From: Mansonella perstans
Taxonomy: Eukaryota > Nematoda > Chromadorea > Rhabditida > Onchocercidae
Length of the DNA: 64,000 bases
NCBI GenBank assembly: GCA_037074765.1
Contig: JBAMDO010000068.1
Location: forward strand, 183,328 to 247,327
Direction: 5' to 3'
Made by a program: the position numbers and the translations under genes. This document shows positions 1 to 12,618 of the stretch, one piece after another; within the stretch, counting starts at the first letter, position 1, and every line of letters starts with the position of its first letter. Below the pieces are notes generated by a model that was not told where the DNA came from, made no database searches, and saw only the letters and a program-made list of their open reading frames with translations.

Positions 1-341
1 CATTTTTAATACTTAGTCCTTCATATTCTTAAGGAGTAGTAATTCAGCACAACTTTTTTTGGAGCAACTGAATAATAGTTGCAGTTGTATGTATTCCGAG
101 AAAAATTCATATTTCATAGTTAGTGATCATATCATTCTTTTATTAATTAAATTTGTTAATATTGCAGATTACCTTTGATAATTAATGTTGATTTTAAATT
201 ACCATCGTTTAAGCTTCTAAAAGATCTGAGTCAGATTTTCTGGAAAATTGGAAGTTGTCAAAATTTGTACGCTTGACGACGATTTGTTAAAAATTTAATT
301 TATTTCATTGTTTTTTTTTCACACTAAGCTCCCAATTTCAG

Positions 342-981
342 GTTGGTGTTACGACAGGTCGTAAGAGACGGTGCGGTTGGATAGATTTAGTCCTTCTGAA
401 GCGAGCACATCTCATTAATGGATTCACTGAGTATGCACTCTTGAAATTATTTGAGAAGTCGGTTTCATTTGAATATCTATTGTAATTAAGATTATTATTG
501 GTTTTAAGCATTGCTTTGACAAAGCTAGACGTTTTGGATACATTTGATGAAATCAAGGCAGGCATCGCGTACAAGCTGAATAAACAACTGTTAAAATCTC
601 CTCCACGTAAATATTGTTTTATTACTTTTCTGGTTATTTTCTGGATATTTTTAGTTAATAACAATGTCATAAACACAAGTTGTCCTGTTGGACTTCATTT
701 CAGTCTTTACATATTTTGTGGAATTTTACAATATGCGATCAAGTTATTCTGCTGTTTGATTGTTAGCTCTTTCAGCGCAAGCTTCCGACTGGGAGAAAAT
801 AGAGGTCGAATATCAGACATTTAAAGGTTGGAATACACCAATATTGGCTATGAGGAGTTTCAAGGAACTACCAGAAAATTGTCAGATTTTCATTAAATTT
901 ATTGAGCAGTATGTCGGAGTACCGGTGAGATGGATTGGTGTTGGTGAGGAACGAGAAGCGCTGATTCTTCGTGAACCCTAA
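342..981 (+). CDS. ADSS: Adenylosuccinate synthetase, 3' end (three last exons)
   Basis: This is the C-terminal part of adenylosuccinate synthetase, the cytosolic GTP-dependent enzyme that joins IMP and aspartate in AMP synthesis. Exons read 342-430, 509-606 and 776-981 with consistent phases (TTTCAG acceptors, GT donors). Exon one carries the family signature [13 protein letters not shown] followed by [15 protein letters not shown]. Exon two reads [16 protein letters not shown], where the TKLDVLD stretch is the conserved guanine-binding motif. The last exon ends with [18 protein letters not shown], matching the family C-terminus, and stops at TAA. The 5' part lies outside the window; bases 1-341 look intronic. 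A possible polyadenylation signal AATAAA lies at 1410-1415. Identification is firm; the 776 acceptor is the least certain junction. Confidence 0.93.
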
Positions 982-1476
982 AGGATGTCACATCAGCAGT
1001 TCATTTTTAAAGTCCATATTTCTATCATTCTTGAAACCAATCTCGAATCTGTAGTCCATGTTTACAGCTTTTGAGATTTTGAATTATTAATGGTTAATTT
1101 CCATGTGCATGTATTTGATACGGTTATATCTTGAAATATTTTCTAGTAGTGAATTATTTGAAATCAATATTATTGTAGGAGTTGCATAGTTATTACATGC
1201 CATATTATTATTTGGAACTCATTATTGTATTTTCTATGCTTCATGTGCATTATTGCCACATATTTGCCTTGAATTTTAAATGCTACATTGTTGAATACAA
1301 ATTACAATCTTTTTATTCTCTTTAAACAATACTGTAGCAGCAACTACAGTAGCAATACCAATTAGAATTCATGACAAAAGTTCATCAACAGGTTTGATGT
1401 GTATTAAAGAATAAATTAGAATGGAATAATTCTCGTTCGTCATGTCAATTGTGATTGTGATGGCACGACACATTCA

Positions 1477-1866
1477 TCATGTGTCATACCAGGATACCAT
1501 CATGTGTCATACGAGGATACTATCGTGTGTCATGCCAGAATACCATTATGTGTCATACGAGGATACTATCGTGTGTCATATCAGGATACCAGGATGTGTC
1601 ATACCAGAATACTATCATGTGTAATGCCAGGATATTATCGTGTGTCATACTAGGATACATTCATCATGTGTCATACTAGGATATTATCGTATGTCATACC
1701 AGGATATTATCGTATGTCATACCAGGATATTACCCTGTGTCATACCAGGATATTATCGTATGTCATACCAGGATATTATAGTATGTCATACCATGATACA
1801 TTCATGATGTATCATACCAGGATACTACGATGTGTCAGGATACATTCCTCATGTATCATATCATAA
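1477..1866. repeat. 23-bp minisatellite array (about 16 units)
   Basis: Tandem copies of a 23-bp unit close to TCATGTGTCATACCAGGATA plus three bases. Variants alternate ATGTGTCAT with GTATGTCAT and CCAG with CGAG. A few units carry a 3-9 bp insertion (CATTCATCATG). Because 23 is not a multiple of 3, all frames stay partly open and yield spurious Tyr/Cys/Ile-rich ORFs. It lies between ADSS and the p62 gene. Confidence 0.93.
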
Positions 1867-2151
1867 TAGCCTATCTGTCTGTTTGCCTGCCTTACTGGTT
1901 TCAGATGCCAGTGTGCTCTCATCTGTAACCATACTTCAAAGACTCTCCGATACACGGCATTCTCATAACATACGGGTAGTGAGGAGAGAGTAAGACCGGA
2001 AGGCAGCGTAATATTGTTTATTTCCACACCGATCGATTTATTGATTGGTTATATGTTGCATTGGATGAGTTAATCATTTAAAGCTGCCGTATCGCTGGCA
2101 GGAATGTTCAGAGTTTCTTTCATTTCTTGCATTTGTTTACGTAACCACCTT

Positions 2152-2247
2152 TAGATTGACCTTTATTTTACTTCTTCCTACTGTAGATTGACCTTTATTC
2201 TCATTCTTCCTATTATAGATTGACCTATTATTTTGCTTTTCCCTATC
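2152..2247. repeat. Three 32-bp direct repeats
   Basis: TAGATTGACCT recurs at 2152, 2184 and 2216 with T/C-rich filler, giving an exact period of 32 bp. The rest of 1867-2540 is AT-rich spacer in which I see no gene. Confidence 0.8.
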
Positions 2248-2540
2248 GACTTTAACATTCTTTTCACAAAGATGATTCATTCATTATTAATCATTTCATT
2301 CAATTATATTTTTCACATATTTATATTAAATAGATTTCTTTATATTCATTATTGATTTTAATTAAGATTCATTTAGCATCTTTACCTTTCATTATAACTA
2401 TAATTGGCGAAAAAATACATGAAAACCATTGCTTCTTATTTTAATATGAAAATATATTTGCATTTTGTTTATACTTTTAATTGTTACAATCACGTTTTAC
2501 ACTTACTATTACATTATTACATATTATTACATTTATAAAT

Positions 2541-2549
2541 TTTCTTCAG
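2541..2549 (+). promoter_or_regulatory. Probable spliced-leader acceptor of the p62 gene
   Basis: TTTCTTCAG ends four bases before the ATG at 2554, with no in-frame coding sequence upstream. A strong acceptor this close to the start is typical of trans-spliced nematode messages and supports the chosen start. Confidence 0.6.
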
Positions 2550-2553
2550 CAAA

Positions 2554-5500
2554 ATGGCTGCGAATAATATTGCTAACATTAAATGGGATCATTTTGGTGT
2601 CTATCGACGTTTTCAATTACCAATGGCATATGCCGGTGATTTGTATCGATTGCTACTGGTTAAAATCAACTATGTAGTTCCGGATTTTACAGGCAAATTG
2701 GGATGGAAAGGTAATTTCAATGATTTCAGAACTATTTAAGGTAGCAAATAATATTAGTTCAAAAAATTTCTATTATAACAAATTCTACTTTCAGTTCATT
2801 ACAGATCATTATTTATGTTGACATTATTATTGCTTATATATTAATGCTTTTGTAATATATCACATAGAATGAGGTGATAATAATACAATTCTCATTGTAT
2901 GTTATAGAGATTAAAGTGATTATTTAGTGTTGCGTAAAATTTTGATAAATGATAGATGAAACAAATATTTAGGGGGTATTTGCTTGATAAAAAGATATTT
3001 CTAGATGAAGAAGGTGACATAATATATTTTTCAACGGATGAAGAATTACGCGGTGCACTTCAAACCACAAATAATCAGCTTCGCATTCAAACCATCAGTA
3101 AGAGTTTTTTTTCAGGAAATCCTGAATATTAGGGAATTCATATAGCAAATCTTAGGCCGTATTTCTTACACAGCATTAGCAAAAAAGAAGAGCTGTTGAA
3201 GAAATGTAAACCTTGTCAAGTAATAAGTTATGCTCCTGATTTTTGGTTTTTATCCAAAGTTCAGCAACCATTTTAGCAAACCTACAGTTTTTTTTTTCTT
3301 TCGTACACACACTCATAGTATTTGTTGTTTTGCAGATGAACTCGCGCAACGTGAAGAAGGAAAATCACCAAAAGGCACGAAGAAAGAAAATAAGAGTAAG
3401 AAAATGGTATGTTTTTGTGTTGTTCTATTTGAAACCAAGAATAGATTGTTCTTTAAACACTCTAGCCGAGTGCAGTAATTGGTAGGTAGAGGTTTAGGAT
3501 AGTCATTAAATAGAAAGTGCTTTGTTCTTTAAACAAATCATTTGTTCCGTTCAATTTATTATCTTTTTCAGAAAGAAGTCCATCCGTTTGTTACATGTAA
3601 TCGTTGCGATCAACCTCTTTATGGAATTCGTTATAAGTGTTGTGTTTGTGATGACTATGACCTATGTGAAGAATGTGAGAAAGAAGGAGTACATCCAGAT
3701 CACGCTTTGATTCGCTATGCTACACCACGAACACCGGTATTACATCCTTTAGATATGGATTTTTCTAGTGAATTTATTGAATCACATGTGAAAATTTAAT
3801 TTTAAAGAATTAGATTATAGGAAATGCGCAATCAAGTTTGCCCTATATCAAAAGACCATGTAGAGCTTACGATATTATCTTCATTAAATTGTTGGAAGAG
3901 TTTACACAGTTATAAAGGAGCAATAACTACCAATTTTTGCAGTAGTAGAATTAGGAAATAAATGTAATAATTATTTTTACATCACTTCTAGATAAGTTAC
4001 TTAATTCCTAATATTTTCTGTTTGAGAAGGTTGAGCATCTGCGTTCGAGACGCACTTGGCGACAAAACAGTCATAGTTTCGGTCATCGCGACGCATTTCT
4101 ACAAGAAGGTATTTTTGGACGAACTGCGGCAGCTGCTGCTCATGCTGCGCAGAATGCAGCTGCTGCTGCAGCACAGCACGCTGCAAGACATGCTGCAAGA
4201 CACGCTGCAGCTGCTGCTACACATTTTACTGAAGTTAGTTTTCTGTAATTCAGTGAATGAAAAAGCTGCTTGCCATGAGAATAAGAGGAATTTATATATC
4301 TACAAATAAATAATCCTCACTTGTAGCTAAATGCCTATATTATAGATATACTCCTTAGCATCACTATGGTTTCCTATAGCCGCATTTTTTTTTAGTCAAG
4401 TCTATAAATTTCACTTTTTTCGTTTCTAGAATTCTAAAGAGAATACAGATGGATTTCCACCACAATTTCGGGAATCTGTGGCTCAAGGCATGGAATATCT
4501 GAAAGAAGTCGGCTCACAGATTCAACAGGCACTTGCGAATTTTGGTACTGTTTTTGTATTACCGAAAGGATTTGAATGTGAAAAAGAGCTTAGTTATTTT
4601 ATTTTATCACATTTACTGACTCTTCCGCTCCCTTCATCGTTATGGTGATGAAGGACGTGCACAACTTTCTTGCGGACAAAAAATGAGTACTAATGAGGAA
4701 AACCTGATGCAGTATGATATCGAATGTTGGTTTCATCGGCTATGAACTGTGTAGAAATATTTAGAATTATATTCAAAAGCTTTTGAATATTGCTGAGAGT
4801 GTCTAATGTCGGTTTTAATATTGTTGAGAGTGTCAGAAGGATGTAAAATAGGCCGATTTATTTCATATTTTTAGGAATCGAAGTTGATATGGATGTGCAG
4901 AATGATGAAACTTCGGAGAAAATTCCCAAAACACAAGACCACATAGCGAAAGATGTTGCGGAAAATAATACAGCTAATGATGAGAAGGAAAATGTACAAA
5001 AGGAAGATAAAATGAACGTTTCGAAAATTGATGACTTAGGAAATGAAGGTGGGAAACGGCAAAATAATGGTCCGACTGCTGAGACTGTTGAAGCGGTGGG
5101 TGTGTTGAAGTGTGATTTTTAACATATTTGTAATATTTGGTTCGTCTCTTTTCCAAGTATGAAATATGGTGGATTTTCTGAGATGGATTCGACCTTATTA
5201 TTTTCAGTGTTGCTTTCTCAAGTTAATCCTTGTAAAAATTTTATTTTTTTACAAGATGGCGAGAGCAATGTTTTCCGATTTTGTTTTGTTTCTAGGTCGC
5301 AGACGAATTGGACGTGCCGTTGAAGAAGATGCATATTTCTGAGTGTGAAGAGACAGAAAAAGTTGTCCGAGATTCGAATGATTCAACGCATGATGCTGTC
5401 GTTTCTGGCGATGATATTTCCGATGAATGGACGATGATGGATATCAATGGTCCAGGCAGCAAATGTCAATCAAGTATTTATTTTTTCACTAATATTACTT

Positions 5501-6117
5501 CATCACTGTTATATATAATACGTCTCGAATGCAATAGTATTTATTTTCGTAGGATGTAAAGAGCATCCAGTGGTCTGAATTTGTAAAGCTTCAGTTTATG
5601 TGCTATACCGAGTAGATCTCTGGAATATAAGAATCTGTACATATGCCAGTTTTCATATGGCTGGCAAGTTTTCAGATGTGCCACTCTATCCTGTCATTGC
5701 TGATGGAAAATGTATGGCTGGTACCCCGTTCATAGTCGCACAACCTGGACCACACAATCCGCATTGTTATTTCATTTATCCAGGTAATTTTTTTCATTCA
5801 TTTTCTCTACTGATAAATTAAAGAGCTAACTCATCATCATTGTCAAATACCAGATGTGTAATGTAGTGTTCTAATTTTATCTCGATTTGTTTTTTCCTTT
5901 TGATTTCTTAAATCATACTAGAACTTTGCAATATTAGTAAAAAATTGCAGATGACCAAATTGCACTTTGCGTAGAACAGTTGGAAGGAATGGGTTTTGAT
6001 AATTGTAATGGATGGCTAACCAAACTTGCAGTGGACCTAAAAGGTGACGTGAATGCAGTCATTGAGGATATGAAGAATGATCCTGTATATGCGAAACATT
6101 TTGAAAACAATTTCTGA
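2554..6117 (+). CDS. SQSTM1: Sequestosome-1/p62-like selective autophagy receptor
   Basis: Scaffold that polymerises through a PB1 domain and links ubiquitinated cargo to autophagosomes. Exons: 2554-2710, 2973-3097, 3336-3406, 3572-3736, about 4027-4233, 4430-4544, 4875-5095, 5296-5473, 5676-5783, 5951-6117. Exon 1 carries the PB1 basic cluster (VYRRF) and exon 2 the acidic OPCA motif DEEGDIIYFSTDEEL. Exon 4 is a ZZ zinc finger (CNRC, then CCVCDDYDLCEEC and HPDH). An Ala/His-rich stretch follows. GIEVDMDV matches the segment preceding the LIR region in human p62. DDISDEWTMM occupies the LC3-interacting position, and the last exon is a UBA domain (LEGMGFDN, GWLTKL). Predicted length is about 503 residues. 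Oddity: the join from exon 1 to exon 2 is out of frame by two bases at a run of five G (2972-2976). Either that run is misread or the junction is unusual. Confidence 0.9.
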
Positions 6118-7136
6118 AAAATATTTCATATTAAAAAAACATGTATCGTACTCCATTTATTTTTAATTTGTATACAGTATATTATTTGCACTTTGTACAT
6201 TTAACTGAACGTTTTCATTCTTTTTTTTCCATCTTCACATCATTATAGATTCACACATTCAATAATGCAAGATTTTTTGCACTTGAATATCGACCAATGG
6301 AATTGTCTTCTTTCACATTATATTCATTATATTCTACTCTTTTGATGTATCCTGCAGTTGTTGCGAATAAATGCTTAATAGAAATAAACTTCTTTAGTAG
6401 CACAGTACTTTCAGGATATTTATTATAATTGAGTCAGAATACCATCAACAGATTCAGAATCCTCTTGAGTGAAATTAGACTTGTATGTTTATTTTATTTT
6501 GCAAGGCTTAACTAGTTCAGTAGGAAAAGTCTGTACGGTTGGTTTCGTTGAATTAGCGAGTAATTTTCACGAACAGTTAGATGGAAGGTTCAATACGTGT
6601 TACTACGTGTTTTTTTTGTTGTTACAGGTTTTGCATGCTCTGTTATAATATACCAAACAATCAACACTGTCTGTTTACTATACTGTTTACTGTTTGACAA
6701 ACTAGCGATTGTATAGCACGACTTCTTAGGCTCGTCCATGTTCAGTGCATAGAAGCCTAGTTCTTTCCCACTATAAAATAGCTAGATTCACGGGTATATT
6801 ACGGAATCATCGTGGTACTTCCTTATCCATTCAGTCTTCCATTATGGCACGGATGATTAAGAAGAAATGGGAAGTGAAATGAAACAAATCTTCATCAGGG
6901 CCGTATTAAATATTTGCGTTGGATTGGCTTCTTGTTTTTGTAAACTTTTTTAAACATTGTGTAGATTCCTGCCTCTTCTTAGTTCTCTTGGAGACGTGTT
7001 AATATAAGTATTCAAATATTCTAAATAATAGGACGAGAAAGGTCATCAAGAGGTCAGCACGTAAGCATCGGCATCTTTTACAAAGGATAGTGATATAATT
7101 TCAGGTTTCAACTTTTTCTCTTGGCATACTTTTCAA
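6118..7136. other. Intergenic spacer
   Basis: AT-rich spacer between the p62 and SERINC genes. Possible poly(A) signals (AATAAA) occur near 6367 and 6383, a TATAAAATA stretch lies near 6772, and an acceptor-like ATTTCAG precedes the SERINC start by about 33 bases. No convincing gene was seen. Confidence 0.6.
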
Positions 7137-10100
7137 ATGGGTGCATTTTTGGCAACACCAGCATGCATTTCATCGGTTCGTTTCATTTTATTCTTAAAGT
7201 GATATTACATTTCTAATACAAATTCATTTACTTATTTACTTTATCTATCTATTTGGTAAATATCGAGAATGCTCTATGGAAGTGAAAATTACTACTACAT
7301 ATCAAAGTATAATATGTAAATAAGAATAACACAAAATAGTAATAGTTAAATAATCGATTAATGCAACAATTTGTTTGTTCAGGTAAAAAATTGTTAAAGA
7401 AATTTTCATTATTTTTTTTTTGCCTTATTAATGTTAAAATTCATGAAATAAATTTTATACTCAGAAAATTATGCTTCATATTTCATTTTTAATAAATTAT
7501 CCACTGATCATTTGATGTTTTTCTCGTTTTGGACTAATTATTGAAGTGTACTACGCAACGTTTGCTCTTGAACTCATGTCCACAATCAAATTACTGTATC
7601 GGCTAATGTTTACTATATTTGCTTTGACAGGACTCTGTTTTATTGCAATTTTTTAACTATAACATTATCTTATTTCTACTTTAATTTTTTTTTTCAGTTA
7701 GCATGTTGCTGTGGTAGCGCAGCATGCTCTTTATGTTGCACAGCATGTCCAACTACCCGCAGCTCATTGACAACCAGAGTAATGTATGCAGGAATGTTGT
7801 TGATCAGTACTTTCATGGCTTGTCTAATGCTTGCACCTGGTGTACAAGCTAAACTTGCTAATGTAAGCTTGTTTCAGTAAGCTTATCTCAATTAAATCTC
7901 CCATTTCTACTGGAGGGAATTTTTATTCTGATTACTTTTTTTTTTTAATTAAACAAACGAAATTATTGTTTCTAACCGTTTTTTATTGTGTTTTTTTAAT
8001 TTTCAGTCAAATTGGTTTTGTGAAGGTCTGTCCGGCATTGCTGGAATAAACTGTTCCCATGCAGTTGGTTTTCAGGCTGTTTATAGGTGAGAATTCGAAT
8101 CTTTTTGAATAATGGTATCCTAATAATTGAGACTTTTCAAATGCTTTGAATAATATTTTACCAAGGATACTGTGGGCCAACTTCAGTTCATACCAAAGGT
8201 ATTCGTGTGATTTTTAGACTTTGCGGAGCAGTGGCCATTTTCTTTTTCGCGCTTATGATTTTGATGTTTGGAGTGAAATCATCCCGTGATGTGCGGTCGA
8301 AAATTCAGAATGGCTTTTGGTTCTTCAAGTATCTGATTATTATTGGAATCACTGTTGGGCTGTTTTATGTCAATTCAGAGAAGATTTCTTCGCGTCCGTT
8401 TTTCTATTGTTCATACATTTTCCTGATATTTTGGAATAATTTTGAAGTTATATAATTATAATATGGTAGATACTCCTCCATCTGAGAAATTGAGAGTTAT
8501 TTTTTCAGCTTTAATGTGGTCTGGGTTGATCGGTGGCTTCATTTTCATCTTGCTACAACTTATATTGATCGTTGATTTCGCCCATTCGCTTGCTGAAGGA
8601 TGGATGGACAAATATGAAGAGAATGAAAGTCGCATATGTTATTGTGGTAACTTTAACGTGTTATAAGATATTTTTCAAATAATATTCAGTTTCATAAGTT
8701 GCTGTATTTGTGTGCGTTATTCCATTCTTCATTCGAGCGCCTATGCCTACTCAAGTCTGGGGAGTCGTAACATCCAAAATGAAAGATTATCAAAGATGAC
8801 AGTGAGTAATAAGAATGGTTGGAGAGACAGGAAAGCCGAATAATGTGTAAAAGGTGCGAAAGGGAGAAGGGAAGTAATTATATTTTTTTTTACCATAAAT
8901 TTTCAGATTATTATTACAGGTGTCATGATGAATTTTGCAGCCAAGTAGTAGTCATAAATTTTCGGTTTTCATATATTTCTCAAAAGTAATTTTGCAGGAT
9001 TATTGATGTTCACCTTTCTGTCGTATGCACTAGCCATTGGAGCTGTTGTGCTAATGTACATTTTTTACGCTTCGGCAAGTTTTGAACTAATAAGTTTTAC
9101 TTACGCCAGTAAATTACTTTCCATGGAAAGGGTTATTCATAGCACGCTTTTTACGTCATCGTTTATTATAAAAATATGATTTAAAAAAAGAAAAATCTAT
9201 TTTGCAGGAAAATTCATGTCACACGCCGAAGTTATTTATCTCCTTCAATGTCATTCTCTGTATACTGGTCTCTGTTTTGTCGATCCTTCCACGTATACAG
9301 GAACGAATGCCTCGATCAGGCTTGTTGCAATCATCGTTTATTACTCTCTATGTAATGTACATTACATGGTCAGCACTAATCAATAACCCAGGTCTGTTTT
9401 TCTTCTCAACGCAATCAAAGAAATTATTTTTCATGAGAAAAAAAAGTAGTTAAGAAACTATAATTTAAAAAAGTAGTTAAAAAACTATAATTTTTCAGAT
9501 AAAGAATGCAATCCTTCGTTGATTAACATTTTTACCAATCACACAACTCCTTATGGCCAGGTATCTTCAACTTTAACATTCACTAATTTGGGATATAATT
9601 TCTCTCATTTTTCTTTTCATAAAAAATTTTTCAGTCATATTATCTGTCACATATATAATTTTTGATTTATCATAATTGATTTGGGAAATCTTTGTAATAG
9701 TGATGATTTTGTTCTCCAGGATGTTTATGGAACGCCGATGCCGGCTGAATCTCTAATTTCCCTTCTGATTTGGTTCATCTGTATACTTTATGCATCATTC
9801 CGGACCTCATCGAGTTTCAATAAAATTGCAGGTGGCTCATCGCAAGGAATAGTGGATAATGGAGATAACGGTTCTCAGCAGCATATTATCACGTCTTTCG
9901 AAGGTCCATCACACTTCACCCTATCACATATAATAGTTTTTAATAGTTTATGTGCAAATGATCAACAGTTAATTTTTTAGAAATGATCTGTATTCTATGT
10001 ACATTATTAGGAAATTTCAAAACCTGTAATGTAAGTGATGGGGCGAAGTTGCAATGGACTTTGCACACTTTCAGCTCATATTTTCTGGTTATCTTTTCCA

Positions 10101-10813
10101 TTTAGATTGATTTTGCTTTTTTTTCCTATATGCATGTTAGGCGAGCTTTCTATAAATTTTTCGGTTATGGTAATATTTTGTCAAATCCAAAATTTAAATG
10201 AATCTACGAAATAATATCTTTTTTGTAAGAGAATCAGTCTGGTTAGATATCAGAGAAAACAGATAATTGATTTTTGTTATTGCTTTCAAAAGTTTACATC
10301 AAGTTACATCCTTCGTTGTTCCTTGTGTCCCTCTTTCTAAGAGATATACTCTCTGCATGCGTAGTTTAATTTTCCTATTTTTTGGAAAAAAATATTTTGG
10401 AAATAAAATTTTCAGAGAATCAGGAAGGTGGACGTGTTTGGGATGATGAGTCAGATGCCGTTTCATATAGCTACTCATTTTTCCACTTTGTATTTGGGCT
10501 GGCTTCATTGTATGTGATGATGACTCTGACGTGTTGGTACAAGTAAGTTTTGTAAAGATTCAAAAGAATTTGCTAGGAAGTTTATTAATTTAAACAGAAG
10601 TGATCATATTCGTTATTTTTAAATTTAAAAAATAAAAAAATAATTTTCCTTTTAATACCAAAGTCTTATTTAAGACCGGACAGTGACTTGCGTCATTTAA
10701 ACAGCAACATGGCAGCAGTATGGGTGAAAATTGTATCTTCTTGGCTCTGCATTACAATTTATGCATGGACGCTTGCAGCACCAGCAATTTTTCCAAATCG
10801 TGATTTTTCGTGA
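7137..10813 (+). CDS. SERINC: SERINC (serine incorporator) multipass membrane protein
   Basis: Multipass membrane protein of the serine incorporator family, whose members are associated with membrane lipid composition and scrambling. Eleven exons join in frame to 456 residues plus stop, the usual family length: 7137-7175, 7698-7862, 8007-8086, 8218-8393, 8509-8646, 8998-9074, 9208-9391, 9499-9560, 9720-9903, 10416-10542, 10675-10813. Family marks are the MGA start, the Cys-rich [67 protein letters not shown] and the exact C-terminus NRDFS. An N-glycosylation site NHT sits in the exon ending at 9560. Intron 6 appears to use a GC donor (GCAAGT at 9075). The donors at 8394 and 9904 are weak, so those two exon ends are less certain. 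Some relatives restrict retroviruses; nothing here tests that role. Confidence 0.93.
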
Positions 10814-11554
10814 AACTAAAAAACAAAAATTGAAAGAAGTCCAATTGATAGTGAAGCGAATTTTAGAATTTCATTCGCAATTTAAGGTTTTGTATATAAT
10901 TTCAGAATTTTATTCCCTTTGTGCTCTGATTATTCTTAATATTGGTTAGAAAAGATTTTGCTCGCCTCATTGAGACATGCTGTATAGTGCTTGTGTATTT
11001 TGCTGTGTTTTGTATATCTTAAATACTTTGTATATTGTCGCCATCGTTTGATAAGTTCTTTTGTCACCTTATTTATCTCTTTCTTGTGAAAACATTTTTA
11101 TAAATTTTGAAGAAAGTCTATTATATACTTAAATCCATAACTAGGAAAGTCTCAGACTGACCAATTATATCATCCGTTTTTTGTAGACCATATAACTACA
11201 TTCCATATTCATTGCGATAAACTTTGCGCGATGGATAACTATCGTTGCTTTTTCTCGGTAATTGTATGATAAAACATTTATTCATTTTTTTTTTTTTGTC
11301 CGCTCCATCATATGGTCTATAGCCAAGTAACGTTTTTTTTTTTTTTTTTTTTTTTGAATTAATAAAATGTGAATTGTCACATATTAAAAGCAGCAAGGCT
11401 CTATAATATACTATTAGTATTAGCGGTCTTGGACGTTTATTATGTCTTCGACTTTCCTAAAGTATGCTCTACATTTTTTCTCGTAGAAATGAATTATCGC
11501 AAGATTAAGGAAACTCATTCGCTTCTTAATATTTGATAATTTCAGGTCTAAAAA
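10814..11554. other. Intergenic spacer with T-tracts
   Basis: No gene seen. Two long T-runs (about 11287-11297 and 11334-11355) lie here. A 10-bp inverted repeat, TAGACCATAT near 11184 and ATATGGTCTA near 11311, flanks one of them. A TTTCAG at 11540-11545 is the likely leader acceptor for the next gene. Confidence 0.55.
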
Positions 11555-12082
11555 ATGACTGCTGATTTGTTGTCTATGGGCCGGTACGTCGGACCGGTAA
11601 GGATTTATTTGACGTTGTTACTTTTATTAGATCATGTACGGGTTTTTAAAGCATTTAGCAGCCTTGACTCATTAACGTAAAACATGATATGAAATGTGAC
11701 ACACTAAAGTATTTGCCCTAATTTCAACAGTGATTTTGAATCGAAATTGAATCGGAAATTTTCAGGTGAATCCTTCACTTTATTCGCAGCTAGCTGTGCT
11801 GCTGCTCGCTATAGGCCTCTTTTTCATGGCTTGGTTCTTCGTTTACGAGGTTGTGTTCATTGCACCATTTAGCACTTTTCTCATTTATCAGTTTCAGGTA
11901 TTTATGTTATAATGGTTCGTTATGTTGAATTATGTTAACTTTTTTACTTGAATGTGTTCTAGGTGACTTCAACAAAGTTTACTCGAGTACTTGTCAAAGA
12001 ACTGCTAATTTCGTCAGTTGCTGCACTTTTTCTTGGATTTGGTTCAGTTTTTCTCATGCTTTGGACAGGAATCTACATTTGA
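11555..12082 (+). CDS. TMEM258: TMEM258, oligosaccharyltransferase complex subunit
   Basis: Small two-helix ER membrane subunit of the oligosaccharyltransferase complex that N-glycosylates proteins. Exons 11555-11596, 11766-11849 and 11963-12082 join in frame (phase 0 throughout) to 81 residues plus stop, close to the 79 residues of the human protein. [16 protein letters not shown] is followed by helix one ([18 protein letters not shown]), the cytosolic loop [16 protein letters not shown] and helix two ([15 protein letters not shown]), closely following TMEM258. The ATG lies nine bases after a TTTCAG acceptor, suggesting trans-splicing. It is convergent with the Kunitz gene downstream. Confidence 0.95.
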
Positions 12083-12618
12083 TCAACTGCTGCATTGTGA
12101 TTTCGGTTTTTTATTTATTCCAATTTCTTGTTAGCCCACTAATTGTTTCTACTTTTTTTCCTATTTATTTTTGTGGATATGAAAAATAGTTTGCATCATT
12201 TTTAAGTACTTTTTATTTTGAAAATTCTTTATATTTTGGAAATTCAAAACCTGGTATCACCATAGAAATTCAGTACATTTTAGACACGTAGTTCTACACA
12301 ACCATTAGAAAAGCATACAGAATTCCTACTGTTTCAATCTTTGGTTCTTTTTTTTTGTTCCGGGTTTAGATTTTATAAATATTTTGCTTTTTTATGTACT
12401 TTTCGCCGTAATTTTTCGGCTTATAAGGGTTTGTTTGAAATATGCTTGTTCCTTATTTTTTTGAATTTTTTTGAATGAGTGTAATGATAAGAAATTCCTT
12501 AACGATAAAAGTATTAGCATTTCATTTACCCGCATATATATCAATTTTATATTCCAGTTCTTTATAATTGCATGGTTCAGCATGTATTAGTGCAAAAGTG
12601 TGGAAGAAAAATATTACT
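12083..12618. other. Convergent intergenic region
   Basis: AT-rich spacer between the 3' ends of TMEM258 (+) and the Kunitz gene (-). No gene or clear structure was seen. Confidence 0.6.

Noticed and set aside
1442..1866. Overlapping Tyr/Cys/Ile-rich ORFs
   Set aside because: They are translations of the 23-bp minisatellite in different frames.
11184..11320. Possible MITE or hairpin element
   Set aside because: The inverted repeat is only 10 bp, with no target duplication or second copy.
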